From contig JAQGHU010000111.1 of the NCBI GenBank assembly GCA_028291515.1, positions 1 to 64,000 of the forward strand: a DNA stretch of 64,000 nt. The letters are read 5' to 3'. Every line of letters begins with the position of its first letter. Within the stretch, counting starts at the first letter, position 1. The stretch is from Schlesneria sp. GTDB lineage: Bacteria > Planctomycetota > Planctomycetia > Planctomycetales > Planctomycetaceae. The notes under the pieces were generated by a model. It was given only the letters and a program-made list of their open reading frames with translations. It searched no databases and had not been told where the DNA came from. The position numbers were made by a program, and so were the translations under genes. Shown here piece after piece: positions 52,579 through 60,876 of the stretch.

Positions 52579-52932
52579 ATGACTGAACAACCAACGCTGT
52601 CCCTCGTCGTGATCCGTGTTTCGGACATCACGCGTTCTGCTGAGGCTTACTCCATCCTCGGCATCACTTTTCAACAGGAACAGCACGGGAACGGTCCCGT
52701 CCATTACTCGAGCTCTGTCGGAGAGACAATCTTCGAACTCTATCCTGCAACGGAGCGATCGCCTGTCACTTCGTGTCGTTTTGGATTTGCCGTCGCCTGC
52801 ATGGACGACGTGATTGCGAAATGGCGTGAACGTGGCAGAGAGATCGTCGCCGAGCCAATCGACTCGCCGTGGGGACTTCGTGCCGTCATCGCAGACCCTG
52901 ATGGCCACAAGATCGAGCTGACACAGCACTGA
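52579..52932 (+). CDS. VOC-family (glyoxalase/dioxygenase-like) protein
   Basis: A 117-residue single-domain protein of the vicinal-oxygen-chelate superfamily. It shows the paired beta-alpha-beta-beta-beta units: 'LVVIRVSDITRSAEAYSILGI' and 'VGETIFELYPA', then 'FAVACMDDVIAKWRERGREI' and 'GLRAVIADPDGHKIELTQH'. A final Glu typical of metal binding is in 'HKIELTQH'. The substrate is unknown (glyoxalase-, fosfomycin- or bleomycin-resistance-like proteins share the fold). Confidence 0.85.
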   Translation: MTEQPTLSLVVIRVSDITRSAEAYSILGITFQQEQHGNGPVHYSSSVGETIFELYPATERSPVTSCRFGFAVACMDDVIAKWRERGREIVAEPIDSPWGLRAVIADPDGHKIELTQH

Positions 52933-53035
52933 TCTGGGTAAGCCCTGGCGAGAAGAGACTGGACAAGATCATGACCCCCGTTCATGATCGCAAACTCGGA
53001 ATGGGACGGTTCGGAGCGGAAGGTCAGTCAAGACG

Positions 53036-53875
53036 ATGGATGCGAGTCACAGCGAATCAGCAATCGCGCCGCCGCCAACTCGCAGAACTTGGCTGTGGAT
53101 TGTTGGGGTGATCAGCCAACTCACGCTGATTTGTGTACTGGGCCTCACAGTTCCGCCTTACTGCCGTGAACAACGGATCACCAGTTCGCTGGAAACTTAC
53201 GGTGGCAAAGTCGAATTTGCGGACCGTGGACCAAGCTGGATTCCAGAGTTCGTGCGGAAGGCCATTCCCCTTGGCTATCGCATTCAGGCGGTTCGGCTTT
53301 CGGGGAGGGAAATCAATGCCGATTTGATCACACTACTGCGGTCGCTGCCGAACCTGGAGCGGTTGTACCTGGATCATACTCGTGTCACTGACGCCGAACT
53401 GGGTCAACTAAGCGGACTCATTCATCTGGAGTGGCTGGCACTCAATGATACACCAATCAGCGATTCAGGGCTGACGCACCTCGTGGGGCTGACACAACTG
53501 CAGTTGCTGACACTCGACAACACTTCAATCACTGATGCGGGGCTGGGACACTTTCGTGGCCTGAAAAACCTCGAGCGGTTGGGATTGGCCCAGACAAGGG
53601 TGTCGAATAACGGAATGCACCGTCTGCAACAACTGACGAGGTTGAAGCGTCTCGATCTGAGCGATACGGAGATCACAGATGACGGGCTCATTCCGCTGGT
53701 CGATCTGAAGGAGATGGCAATCCTCGACCTCAGCCGCACTGGCGTGACGAATCACGGCCTGGAAACTCTCGTGCTACTGACAAACTTGAAATCGCTGAAC
53801 CTCGAAGAGACCGAGGTCACTGCCGAAGGAAAGGCAGTCTTTCGCACCGAGTTACTCGGATGCGAGGTTCAATAA
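53036..53875 (+). CDS. Membrane-anchored leucine-rich-repeat protein
   Basis: A 279-residue protein with an N-terminal cytoplasmic stretch, one transmembrane segment (about residues 20-40, '[17 protein letters not shown]') and at least seven 24-residue leucine-rich repeats from about residue 106 to the end, pattern 'LxxLxxLxLxxTxITDxGLxxLxx'. This bacterial LRR subclass is common in planctomycetes and probably forms a binding surface outside the membrane. Its last seven bases overlap the end of the convergent DUF1559 gene. Confidence 0.9.
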   Translation: MDASHSESAIAPPPTRRTWLWIVGVISQLTLICVLGLTVPPYCREQRITSSLETYGGKVEFADRGPSWIPEFVRKAIPLGYRIQAVRLSGREINADLITLLRSLPNLERLYLDHTRVTDAELGQLSGLIHLEWLALNDTPISDSGLTHLVGLTQLQLLTLDNTSITDAGLGHFRGLKNLERLGLAQTRVSNNGMHRLQQLTRLKRLDLSDTEITDDGLIPLVDLKEMAILDLSRTGVTNHGLETLVLLTNLKSLNLEETEVTAEGKAVFRTELLGCEVQ

Positions 53876-54681
53876 GGATAGCTGCCGTCGGTGGTCAGCA
53901 CCTGCTTATCGGGATACATGTCGATGATCGCTGCGTCGAAACTCATCGCCTTCGCATGCCCGTCCATGTACAGATAGTTGGCTGCACCATTGTGACGACC
54001 GGAAGCCATCCATGGCTTGATGATCCCCGTCCCCAGCCAGATGTCATAGTCATCCTGCCGAGGGTCGTCTCCCGCGGGCGGAGTAAATGCCGCGGCATTT
54101 CTTTCGGAGAAGCAGATGATGTTGGACAGACCGACTTCGACCTGGAATCGAGGAAACGTCCAGAAGCCGTAGCGTCGCGACTTATGACTGAGCAGCGAAT
54201 TCATCAGGTAACTGGTCCGATGCGAAACGCCTGCGATATCTCCCGAGTCGGGATTTACGAATGGAGCAACGGTTGACGTATCGGTCAGACACCGATAAAT
54301 CGCATTGCTGGCGACGTTGACTCCGCCATGGGCCACACTTTCGTCAGACTCCGCCGCACTGCCGATAAACGGCATCAGTTTGTCAGCCCAATAGATCTCG
54401 GCAAACGAATCCGCTGAACCACTGAAGGCGATCACATCAGCATCGTAGGGATGATGCAGGAAAAACTTGCCGTTGTTCACTTCATAATACTGATGGACCG
54501 CCAATCCGATCTGGCGCAGATGAGACAGACAGTCCATCCGGCGTGCGGCCTCTCGGGCCTGCTGCACCGCTGGCAGCAAGAGTGCGACAAGGACTGCGAT
54601 GATGGCGATGACGACCAGTAGTTCGATCAGTGTGAACGCACGTCGCGTCTCTGATGGAGTTGTTTGTTGCGATCGAACCAT
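53869..54681 (-). CDS. DUF1559 protein with type IV pilin-like N-terminus
   Basis: A 270-residue protein. A short leader ('[16 protein letters not shown]', cleavage expected before Phe, residue about 15) is followed by a pilin-type hydrophobic helix (about 15-40), '[15 protein letters not shown]', and a DUF1559 domain ending '[20 protein letters not shown]'. Such proteins are numerous in planctomycetes and resemble type II secretion pseudopilins; a specific role is not known. It is divergent from another DUF1559 gene and shares the 217-base gap 54682-54898 for its promoter. Confidence 0.93.
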   Translation of the reverse strand: MVRSQQTTPSETRRAFTLIELLVVIAIIAVLVALLLPAVQQAREAARRMDCLSHLRQIGLAVHQYYEVNNGKFFLHHPYDADVIAFSGSADSFAEIYWADKLMPFIGSAAESDESVAHGGVNVASNAIYRCLTDTSTVAPFVNPDSGDIAGVSHRTSYLMNSLLSHKSRRYGFWTFPRFQVEVGLSNIICFSERNAAAFTPPAGDDPRQDDYDIWLGTGIIKPWMASGRHNGAANYLYMDGHAKAMSFDAAIIDMYPDKQVLTTDGSYPY

Positions 54682-54898
54682 GACTGCCCTCTCTCAAATG
54701 ACTCACTAGGCCGCAAAAGAATGGCACCATGCTGACGGGAATTCAACTCCAGTCGAGAGTTGAAAATCGAATTGATCCGAAACGAGATTGCTTCGTTTAG
54801 TGACAACAAACTAGCACCGTTGACATTCCGTCTCAAAAAAGTCAGCTTGTCTCATTCTGATTGAAGTCAGACTGTTTTCATTGGCGAAAGGCTCGATC

Positions 54899-55933
54899 AT
54901 GTCGCGACAGATTCATCGCAAGCGTCGATCGGCATTTACTCTCATTGAATTGCTGGTGGTCATCGCCATCATCGCGGCCCTGATTGCATTGCTGCTTCCC
55001 GCGGTGCAACAGGCTCGCGAAGCCGCTCGGCGGACGCAGTGCAAGAACCAGCTCAAACAACTCGGGCTGGCGATTCACAACTATGAAGCGACGATGGGAA
55101 ACCTCCCGCCGACCGCGGTTGTGATCAAGCAGGCGGACGGCTCGCTGTGGACCAGCTACCTGGGCCCGCATGGCCGCATTCTGCCTTATATCGATCAGGG
55201 CAATACCTATAACGCGATCAACGTCAACCTGGCCTATGGAGACTTGGCCAATCTTCCTTCCGTTTCGCATGTCACGGGACTGTTCTTGTGTCCCAGTGAA
55301 CCGCAGACGATGCCCGTGTTGAATGCGTCCTTCGGAACAATCGGTGGGGTGAACTATGGGTTCAGCATGGGCGATTGGTATGTGTGGGCGGGTCCAAATG
55401 GCGGTCCGCTGACTCGATCCGCGTTCGGCGTGAACCTCAGCCGCCGGATGGGCGATTTCACCGATGGGCTCAGCAACACCTTGTGGATGTCTGAGGTCAA
55501 GAATTACCAGCCGTACATTCGCGACTGTGGTTCGCTGGTGAACATTCATGATCCAAACACGATCCCGTCTCCGAGTGCCGATCCGTTGACCGTCGCGCCC
55601 GAGTACAGTTCATCAGGTTGTACGTTCCTGCTGAACGCCCATTCGCAATGGGCCGAATTGACAGTGCATCACAACGGCTTCACCACTGCCTGGCCACCCA
55701 ATAAAGTGACGCCAGGTGGCCCAGGCCTGGCGACTCCCGATGTGGATCTGAACAGCCAGCGTGAGCGGATTGGTGGGCCGACGTATGCGGCCGTTACCTC
55801 GCGCAGCTATCACGTCGGCGGGGTTCATTCGCTGTTCGGAGACGGCACCGTGCGGTTCGTTTCCACGAATATCGACGGTTTCCTGTGGCGCAGCCTGGGA
55901 ACAGTGGCCGGCGGTGAAGTCGTCTCGTACTGA
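54899..55933 (+). CDS. DUF1559 protein with type IV pilin-like N-terminus
   Basis: A 344-residue protein. Prepilin-like leader ('[17 protein letters not shown]', about residues 9-30), then '[30 protein letters not shown]' and a full DUF1559 domain, with the C-terminal 'SYHVGGVHSLFGDGTVRFVSTNIDGFLWRSLGTVAGGEVV' that is the family's hallmark. ATG 54899 with GAAAGG upstream is preferred over TTG 54881. First of three tightly spaced forward genes (next start 16 bases downstream). Confidence 0.95.
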   Translation: MSRQIHRKRRSAFTLIELLVVIAIIAALIALLLPAVQQAREAARRTQCKNQLKQLGLAIHNYEATMGNLPPTAVVIKQADGSLWTSYLGPHGRILPYIDQGNTYNAINVNLAYGDLANLPSVSHVTGLFLCPSEPQTMPVLNASFGTIGGVNYGFSMGDWYVWAGPNGGPLTRSAFGVNLSRRMGDFTDGLSNTLWMSEVKNYQPYIRDCGSLVNIHDPNTIPSPSADPLTVAPEYSSSGCTFLLNAHSQWAELTVHHNGFTTAWPPNKVTPGGPGLATPDVDLNSQRERIGGPTYAAVTSRSYHVGGVHSLFGDGTVRFVSTNIDGFLWRSLGTVAGGEVVSY

Positions 55934-55948
55934 GAAAGCGAGTTGCCG

Positions 55949-56329
55949 ATGTGGGCCAAGTTGATCACCGTTATGTGCATTGCCCTGATTGCGTTGGTGG
56001 GCTGTGGCTGGCTGGCCGGATCGAAACTCTCTGAAGAAGAAGTGGAACAGTCCAAGCGTGTACTGATCAGCGTCCTGGATGCCTGGAAAACGGGGCAAGC
56101 TCACACTTTGGCGCGGCAGACTCCACCAATCAGATTTCAGGACGACGACTACATGGCCGGTTGGCGGTTGGTCGACTATCAACTGATCAACGCTAAACAG
56201 CAGATCCAGAGCTTCCATGACGTGCCGGTTCAGGTCAATCTGATCAACAGGCAGGGAAAGCCACTGCAAAAGACAGTCACCTATCAAGTCGGATTAGATC
56301 CCATCACCGTGCAGCGCAGTGACAATTGA
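55949..56329 (+). CDS. Small putative lipoprotein
   Basis: A 126-residue exported protein. The N-terminus (MWAKLITVMCIALIALVGCG) is a lipoprotein signal with a Cys after Val-Gly, so it is probably lipidated. The soluble part ('SEEEVEQSKRVLISVLDAWKTGQ', 'DYMAGWRLVDYQLIN', 'NLINRQGKPLQKTVTYQVG') resembles small hypothetical proteins that follow DUF1559 genes in planctomycetes. ATG 55949 is chosen over TTG 55943. Nine bases separate its stop from the next ATG. Confidence 0.75.
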   Translation: MWAKLITVMCIALIALVGCGWLAGSKLSEEEVEQSKRVLISVLDAWKTGQAHTLARQTPPIRFQDDDYMAGWRLVDYQLINAKQQIQSFHDVPVQVNLINRQGKPLQKTVTYQVGLDPITVQRSDN

Positions 56330-56337
56330 GGAACAAC

Positions 56338-58068
56338 ATGATTTGTGTAGACACAGTTGAAGAAGCCGCCTCACGCAAAGGGGCTACGCTCGCGAAGAGA
56401 ACTGCCAATTCTCTGGCTTTGCGAACGTTGCCCCTCTGCGTGAAACTGTCTCTCTCTTTGCTCGCCTTGATGTTCTGTCTCACCGCGAACCTTGTTCAGT
56501 CGGCCGAGACAACAGGTGAGCGAAAGTGGGATTTCGAGACGGACACCGTCGGTCAATCCGCGAACGGCTTTCGTACGGCAGTCGGCAAGTGGACGGTCGC
56601 CCAAGACGGCAAAAATCGCGTGCTCGCCCAGACCGCCGAGAATGCAGACGCCGTGTTCAATGTCATACTGCGGCCGGATGTCCTCTATTCCGACGTCGAA
56701 CTGAGCGTCCGGCTGAAAGCCAATAAAGGGATCGTGGACCAAGGGGGCGGCGTCGTCTGGCGGGCCAAGAACGTGAAAACTTACTACATTGCCCGCTATA
56801 ACCCGCTGGAGGATTCCTTCCGCGTCTACAAGGTTGTCGACGGCAAGCGATTTCAATTGGGCAGCGTCAAGGTCACTGGTGATACGGAGTGGCATACACT
56901 GCAGGTCACTATGAAGGCGAACAAGATCGTTTGCACGTTGGACGACAAATCGCAGATGGAAGCCGAAGACAACTCGATTCGCGGCTACGGGCGAGTCGGC
57001 CTCTGGTGCAAGTCTGACGCTCAGACTTACTTCGATGATCTGATCGCTAAAGGCGAAGCCATTACCCCAAAGCCACCGGAACCGCCGCAAGAGACCAAAG
57101 AGTTCGAGATCAAAGGGAATCGGCCCTATCTCGGTGGGCACGAGGTGGATCTGTGGGGCCTGCGTTGCGGCAACGCGTTCTGTAGCGACGCGGTGACGGA
57201 ACGGTTCATTCGCAACTTCGATAACATGAACGCTCACGGCATCAATCTGGTGGGTGCCTTTATCCAAGGGGTGAATGCAGGCTATCCAGATGGCGATGCC
57301 GGGCTGAACGGTTTCACTCGTCATGGCGAAATCTTGCCCGAGATGAAGCGGCGGATCGAATGGTTCGTGCGAGAGGCCGACAAACGCGGCATGGTCGTGA
57401 TGATTGGTGTGATGGCTCCGCGCAAGGATCAGGACTTCTACGCCGAAGAAGACATGAAGAATGCCGTCGAACAGACCGCGCGGTTCCTGAAAGAAAAGAA
57501 GCTGCACAACATCTTCGTCAACTTGTGCGACGAGTTTAACCATCCACTTCGAGCCGACAAGCTCCTAGTTCGCGAACCGGATGGTGAAAAGAAGAAGGCG
57601 ATGATCACCGGCTGGTTCAAGGCGATCGCGCCAGATATCGAAGCGGGAATTGGGCCCCACTGGAAGTCAGGAACCGGTGACACCTATCCCGGCATGGACG
57701 TTCGCATCATTCAAAAAGGGATGGCGATTCCCAAGGAAGGATTCGTGGTCAACGCCGAGCCGATTCGCGAGGACTATTTCAACAACGACGGCATCTTTAA
57801 CGCGACGAACATCGAAACGATCTTCACGAATTGTCGCAACTATCTGGATGCCCCGCACGCGGTGTTCATGTTGCATTCGGGTTATGTGCAGGGAATCACC
57901 GGTTACAGCGGAACCGCCCCCCATGCGGAAATGGGTGGCTACGGAACTGGCCCGAACGATCGCGGCATCCGCTTCTACTACGAATGGGTCCGCGACAATG
58001 TCGGTCGTTGGGAATACCCCAACCACGTGCCAGCGGCTGAGTTCTCGACGTTTGGTGTCGACCAGTGA
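56338..58068 (+). CDS. Secreted glycoside-hydrolase-like protein (LamG/3-keto-disaccharide-hydrolase-like plus TIM barrel)
   Basis: A 576-residue exported protein with a long N-region (1-40) before a hydrophobic signal (about 41-57, ending VQSAE). Residues about 62-240 form a concanavalin-like beta domain ('GVVWRAKNVKTYYIARYNPLEDSFRVYKV', 'GRVGLWCKSDAQTYFDDL') resembling DUF1080/LamG. Residues about 250-570 look like a TIM barrel ('NRPYLGGHEVDLWGLRCGNAFCSD', 'NAHGINLVGAFIQGVNAG', 'HNIFVNLCDEFNHP'), with Glu in 'CDEFNHP' a candidate catalytic acid. Carbohydrate degradation is an inference. ATG 56338 has GAGGAA just upstream. Part of the N-terminus is encoded by an inverted repeat (56371-56443). 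Confidence 0.75.
   Translation: MICVDTVEEAASRKGATLAKRTANSLALRTLPLCVKLSLSLLALMFCLTANLVQSAETTGERKWDFETDTVGQSANGFRTAVGKWTVAQDGKNRVLAQTAENADAVFNVILRPDVLYSDVELSVRLKANKGIVDQGGGVVWRAKNVKTYYIARYNPLEDSFRVYKVVDGKRFQLGSVKVTGDTEWHTLQVTMKANKIVCTLDDKSQMEAEDNSIRGYGRVGLWCKSDAQTYFDDLIAKGEAITPKPPEPPQETKEFEIKGNRPYLGGHEVDLWGLRCGNAFCSDAVTERFIRNFDNMNAHGINLVGAFIQGVNAGYPDGDAGLNGFTRHGEILPEMKRRIEWFVREADKRGMVVMIGVMAPRKDQDFYAEEDMKNAVEQTARFLKEKKLHNIFVNLCDEFNHPLRADKLLVREPDGEKKKAMITGWFKAIAPDIEAGIGPHWKSGTGDTYPGMDVRIIQKGMAIPKEGFVVNAEPIREDYFNNDGIFNATNIETIFTNCRNYLDAPHAVFMLHSGYVQGITGYSGTAPHAEMGGYGTGPNDRGIRFYYEWVRDNVGRWEYPNHVPAAEFSTFGVDQ
56371..56443. repeat. Inverted repeat inside the N-terminal coding region
   Basis: TCACGCAAAGGGGC (56371-56384) pairs with GCCCCTCTGCGTGA (56430-56443) with one mismatch; the inner parts (TCGCGAAG around 56390 and CTTTGCGA around 56417) also match imperfectly. 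It resembles the family of CACGCAAAG/CTTTGCGTG repeats found between genes in some bacteria. It encodes residues around 12-36 of the glycosidase-like protein, before its signal peptide. Confidence 0.7.
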
Positions 58069-58150
58069 AGTCGCATCGGTGCTATCAGTCTCAGGCAATG
58101 GGACTAATAGGACGACTGGGACCGATGAAATTCAGGGTGACCGCCGGGGC

Positions 58151-60178
58151 CTACGCCCGCAAGGTCGCCCCTAGCGTGCTCTGACAGGCCGCGATGACTG
58201 ATTGCTGGGCCGCTTCCACTTCTTCGCTGGTCAGCGTTCGTTCTGGCGATCGATACATCAGTGTCACCAGGTAGCTTTTCTTTCCTTCCGGAATCTGCTT
58301 CCCGCGGTACTGTCCGCCGAACCCGATCGATTCCAACAAGGGCCCGGCCGCCTTGCGAACAACAGAATCCAGATCGTTCCAGGTCACGGGGTCATCCAGC
58401 ACAAAATTCAGATCGCGAGCGGATCCCTGATACTGTGGCAACGGTTTGAATTTGGGAACCATGTCGGCGACGGATTCCAAGACCGATAGATCGAGTTCGG
58501 CGACGGTGACTGGGTCCCGCAAGTCCAGCTGGTTGCCAACCGACCGATCAAGTTCGCCAAGCCAACCCCAGAACTGGCCGTTGAGCAGCAGTTCCGCACC
58601 ACGTCCCGGGGTGAACTGCGCGATCGATGACGGCCGAGCTTGAACGGTGGCCGAGGGATTCACTCGCGCCGCCAGTTCCTCGACAACCCCTTTCACTTCC
58701 GCGAATGACTTTCCGCTCACGAAGCCGATCATCGTCGGTTCCGAGAGCACTTGCGGCAGCGTCTTGTCGGCGGAGAGATGCACCGTCGCGATTTCGAAGA
58801 GCTGGGCCCCGAAAGTTCCTCGCCGTTCATTTGACCTCCGTGACCCCAGCAGGCTGGGGATCAGCGTTTGTCGCAATAGGCTCGTTTCGCGGAAATCGGA
58901 ATGATCAATCGCGAGCGGCGCAACCTCGCCCCTCGGGCGGAACAAGCTGTGCTCGCGTTCGCTCACCAGCGAGACTGTGATTGCTTCGTAGTAGCCTGCC
59001 CCGGTCAACGTACTGCGAACGCGATCGACAACGCGGTCGCGGTGCGACTTGTGACTGAGACACAGCGGTACATTAGTGTCGGACGGAAGATTGTCATATC
59101 CGTGGATGCGCGCCACTTCTTCAATCAAATCGATTTCGCGAGACAAGTCGCGGCGATTTGACGGAGCGATGAATGAAGCTGTTTCGGCAGTCGTGTTTCC
59201 GACTTGCTTCAAACCCAGAGCAAGCAATATTCGGATCGCTTCGTCGCTCGGAATCTTGATGCCCAGGACACGTTCAATCTGTGCGAACCGCAGCATGATT
59301 GGCGTCGTATTCGCGATGGGCTGAACTCCCGCCGAGACAACTCCGTTCAGCAGTTCGCCTCCGGCCAGTTCCAGAATCAGCTCGCAACAGCGGCGACTAG
59401 CCCATTCCGGCCCCAGCGGATCAAGAGCTCGTTCGAACCGGTATGAGGCATCGCTGTGTAGTTTCAAACGCCGCGACGTATTTCGAATCGAGAGTGGTGC
59501 GAACAACGCGGCTTCAATCAGCACGTTCTTGGTGGTCGTCGTGATCTCGGTTTCCGCCCCACCCATCACACCGGCCAGTGCGACAGGGTGATCTGCGTCG
59601 GCGATCACGCACATGTCCGTCGCCAGTGCGTATTCCTTGTGATCAATCGCCTGTAGCTTCTCGCCCGACATTGCGCGTCGGACGACGATTCGCTGGCCGT
59701 GCAGCCGATCCATGTCAAACGCATGCAGCGGCTGACCGCACTCCATCAGGACGTAGTTGGTGATGTCGACGATGTTGTTAACGCTGACAATGCCGACCGT
59801 CTGCAGGCGGCGCTGCATCCACGCGGGGCTCGGTCCGACTTTCACTCCGCGAATCACTCGAGCGTGATATTGCGAACAAAGATCCGGGCATTCGATGGCG
59901 ACCGATGTGACTGAAGCGACTGGAGTCTTATTTGTCTTTGGGGCTGCCGCCGGTACCGTCATCGGCACGTCATAGACCACAGCCGCTTCGCGAGCGACCC
60001 CCAGATGCCCCAGGCAATCAGGCCGATTGCTGGTGACTTCAAAGTCGATACACGTATCCCCGTCGACATCGCGGCATTCTTCCAGGTTCAACCCTGTCAT
60101 CGTCAAGCAATCGGCCAACACTTCGGCCGACACGTTCACTGCCACGTACTGTTTCAACCAATCCCAACTGACAAGCAT
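58151..60178 (-). CDS. pheT: Phenylalanine-tRNA ligase beta subunit, short form
   Basis: A 675-residue PheT, which with PheS charges tRNA-Phe. Recognised from the N-terminal 'VSWDWLKQYVAVNVSAEVLADCLTMTGLNLE', the B3/4 editing domain ('TSNRPDCLGHLGVAREAA', 'SVNNIVDITNYVLMECGQPLHAFD'), B5 ('FAQIERVLGIKIPSDEAIRILLALGLK', 'RRDLSREIDLIEEVARIHGYDNLP') and the C-terminal anticodon-binding FDX-ACB domain ('GSARDLNFVLDD', 'SLTSEEVEAAQ'-like end). The EMAP/OB-fold tRNA-binding domain of usual bacterial PheT (about residues 40-150, total about 790) is missing with no sign of damage. Start MLVSWDWL at 60178. PheS is not adjacent. Confidence 0.93.
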   Translation of the reverse strand: MLVSWDWLKQYVAVNVSAEVLADCLTMTGLNLEECRDVDGDTCIDFEVTSNRPDCLGHLGVAREAAVVYDVPMTVPAAAPKTNKTPVASVTSVAIECPDLCSQYHARVIRGVKVGPSPAWMQRRLQTVGIVSVNNIVDITNYVLMECGQPLHAFDMDRLHGQRIVVRRAMSGEKLQAIDHKEYALATDMCVIADADHPVALAGVMGGAETEITTTTKNVLIEAALFAPLSIRNTSRRLKLHSDASYRFERALDPLGPEWASRRCCELILELAGGELLNGVVSAGVQPIANTTPIMLRFAQIERVLGIKIPSDEAIRILLALGLKQVGNTTAETASFIAPSNRRDLSREIDLIEEVARIHGYDNLPSDTNVPLCLSHKSHRDRVVDRVRSTLTGAGYYEAITVSLVSEREHSLFRPRGEVAPLAIDHSDFRETSLLRQTLIPSLLGSRRSNERRGTFGAQLFEIATVHLSADKTLPQVLSEPTMIGFVSGKSFAEVKGVVEELAARVNPSATVQARPSSIAQFTPGRGAELLLNGQFWGWLGELDRSVGNQLDLRDPVTVAELDLSVLESVADMVPKFKPLPQYQGSARDLNFVLDDPVTWNDLDSVVRKAAGPLLESIGFGGQYRGKQIPEGKKSYLVTLMYRSPERTLTSEEVEAAQQSVIAACQSTLGATLRA

Positions 60179-60409
60179 GTTCAGACCACCACACAATCGG
60201 ACTGTTCAGAAAAAATGTCGAACCCGTACTGTAAACGGACCGCCCGGAAGGCGGAAGGGTTCGGGATCACCGGTTTGGTGCTGAACGATTGTCGAGAAAA
60301 GTCGTTCCGTCTTTCCATTCCGCCCGGCCGTCGCCAAAATCTAACGCACATCCGACAGATTTGCTGCGGAACATGCTCTCCGATCGTTGGCGTTCAGCGA
60401 TCCGAGACC

Positions 60410-60805
60410 ATGCAAACATTCGAAAGGAACACCGTGGGATTTATTGATCTCAGCCAATATGAACCGATTTCTCCGGTACCCGGTTGTCGGATGCGGACTC
60501 CGTTTGGCCAGAACCTGATGCTGTCGTACCTGGAAATGGATGACGGTGCCGAAGTTCCGCTGCATCATCACCCGCACGAACAAGGTGGAATTTTGATCTC
60601 AGGCCGCGTGCAACTGACGATCGGTGATGAAACTCGCATCGTCGAAGCGGGTTCGCTGTTCTTAATTCCACCGAACGTGCCTCATCGCGCGGTCGCGGTG
60701 GACGGCCCCGCGCGCGTCCTCGACGTTTTCAGTCCGGTTCGTGAGGATTATGCCGAAATGGCGAATCGATATATTCCACCCGTCACCACTTCGAATCGTT
60801 CGTAA
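60410..60805 (+). CDS. Cupin-domain protein
   Basis: A single-domain cupin of 131 residues. The two cupin motifs are seen: 'EVPLHHHPHEQGGILISGRVQLTIGDE' (His-rich metal site) and 'LFLIPPNVPHRAVAVDGPARVLDVFSP'. Substrate unknown; such small cupins bind metal and can act as isomerases, dioxygenases or small-molecule sensors. The frame is open further upstream (from 60005) but that part overlaps the start of pheT. ATG 60410 is used; GTG 60434, with AAAGGAAC just before it, is a good alternative. Confidence 0.8.
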   Translation: MQTFERNTVGFIDLSQYEPISPVPGCRMRTPFGQNLMLSYLEMDDGAEVPLHHHPHEQGGILISGRVQLTIGDETRIVEAGSLFLIPPNVPHRAVAVDGPARVLDVFSPVREDYAEMANRYIPPVTTSNRS

Positions 60806-60814
60806 CGTCAAACG

Positions 60815-60852
60815 AAAAAAGGCCGCCCTGCCTCGTGAGACAGAGCGACCTT
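60815..60852 (-). terminator. Terminator for the VirD4-like gene
   Basis: On the minus strand a stem (60841-60852 with 60819-60830, with a few mismatches) is followed by six T (60815-60820 on the plus strand are A). It lies 25 bases after the stop of the minus-strand gene and could also serve the convergent cupin gene. Confidence 0.7.
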
Positions 60853-60876
60853 GCTCAAACGGACTGACCGGGAAGA

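Noticed and set aside
56371-57543. 390-codon minus-strand open frame opposite the glycosidase-like gene
   Set aside because: The plus frame has a signal peptide and recognisable domains; the minus frame has neither and is explained by codon bias.
60005-60409. N-terminal extension of the cupin protein
   Set aside because: It would overlap the start of pheT by about 170 bases and has no conserved character; the cupin domain starts after 60410.
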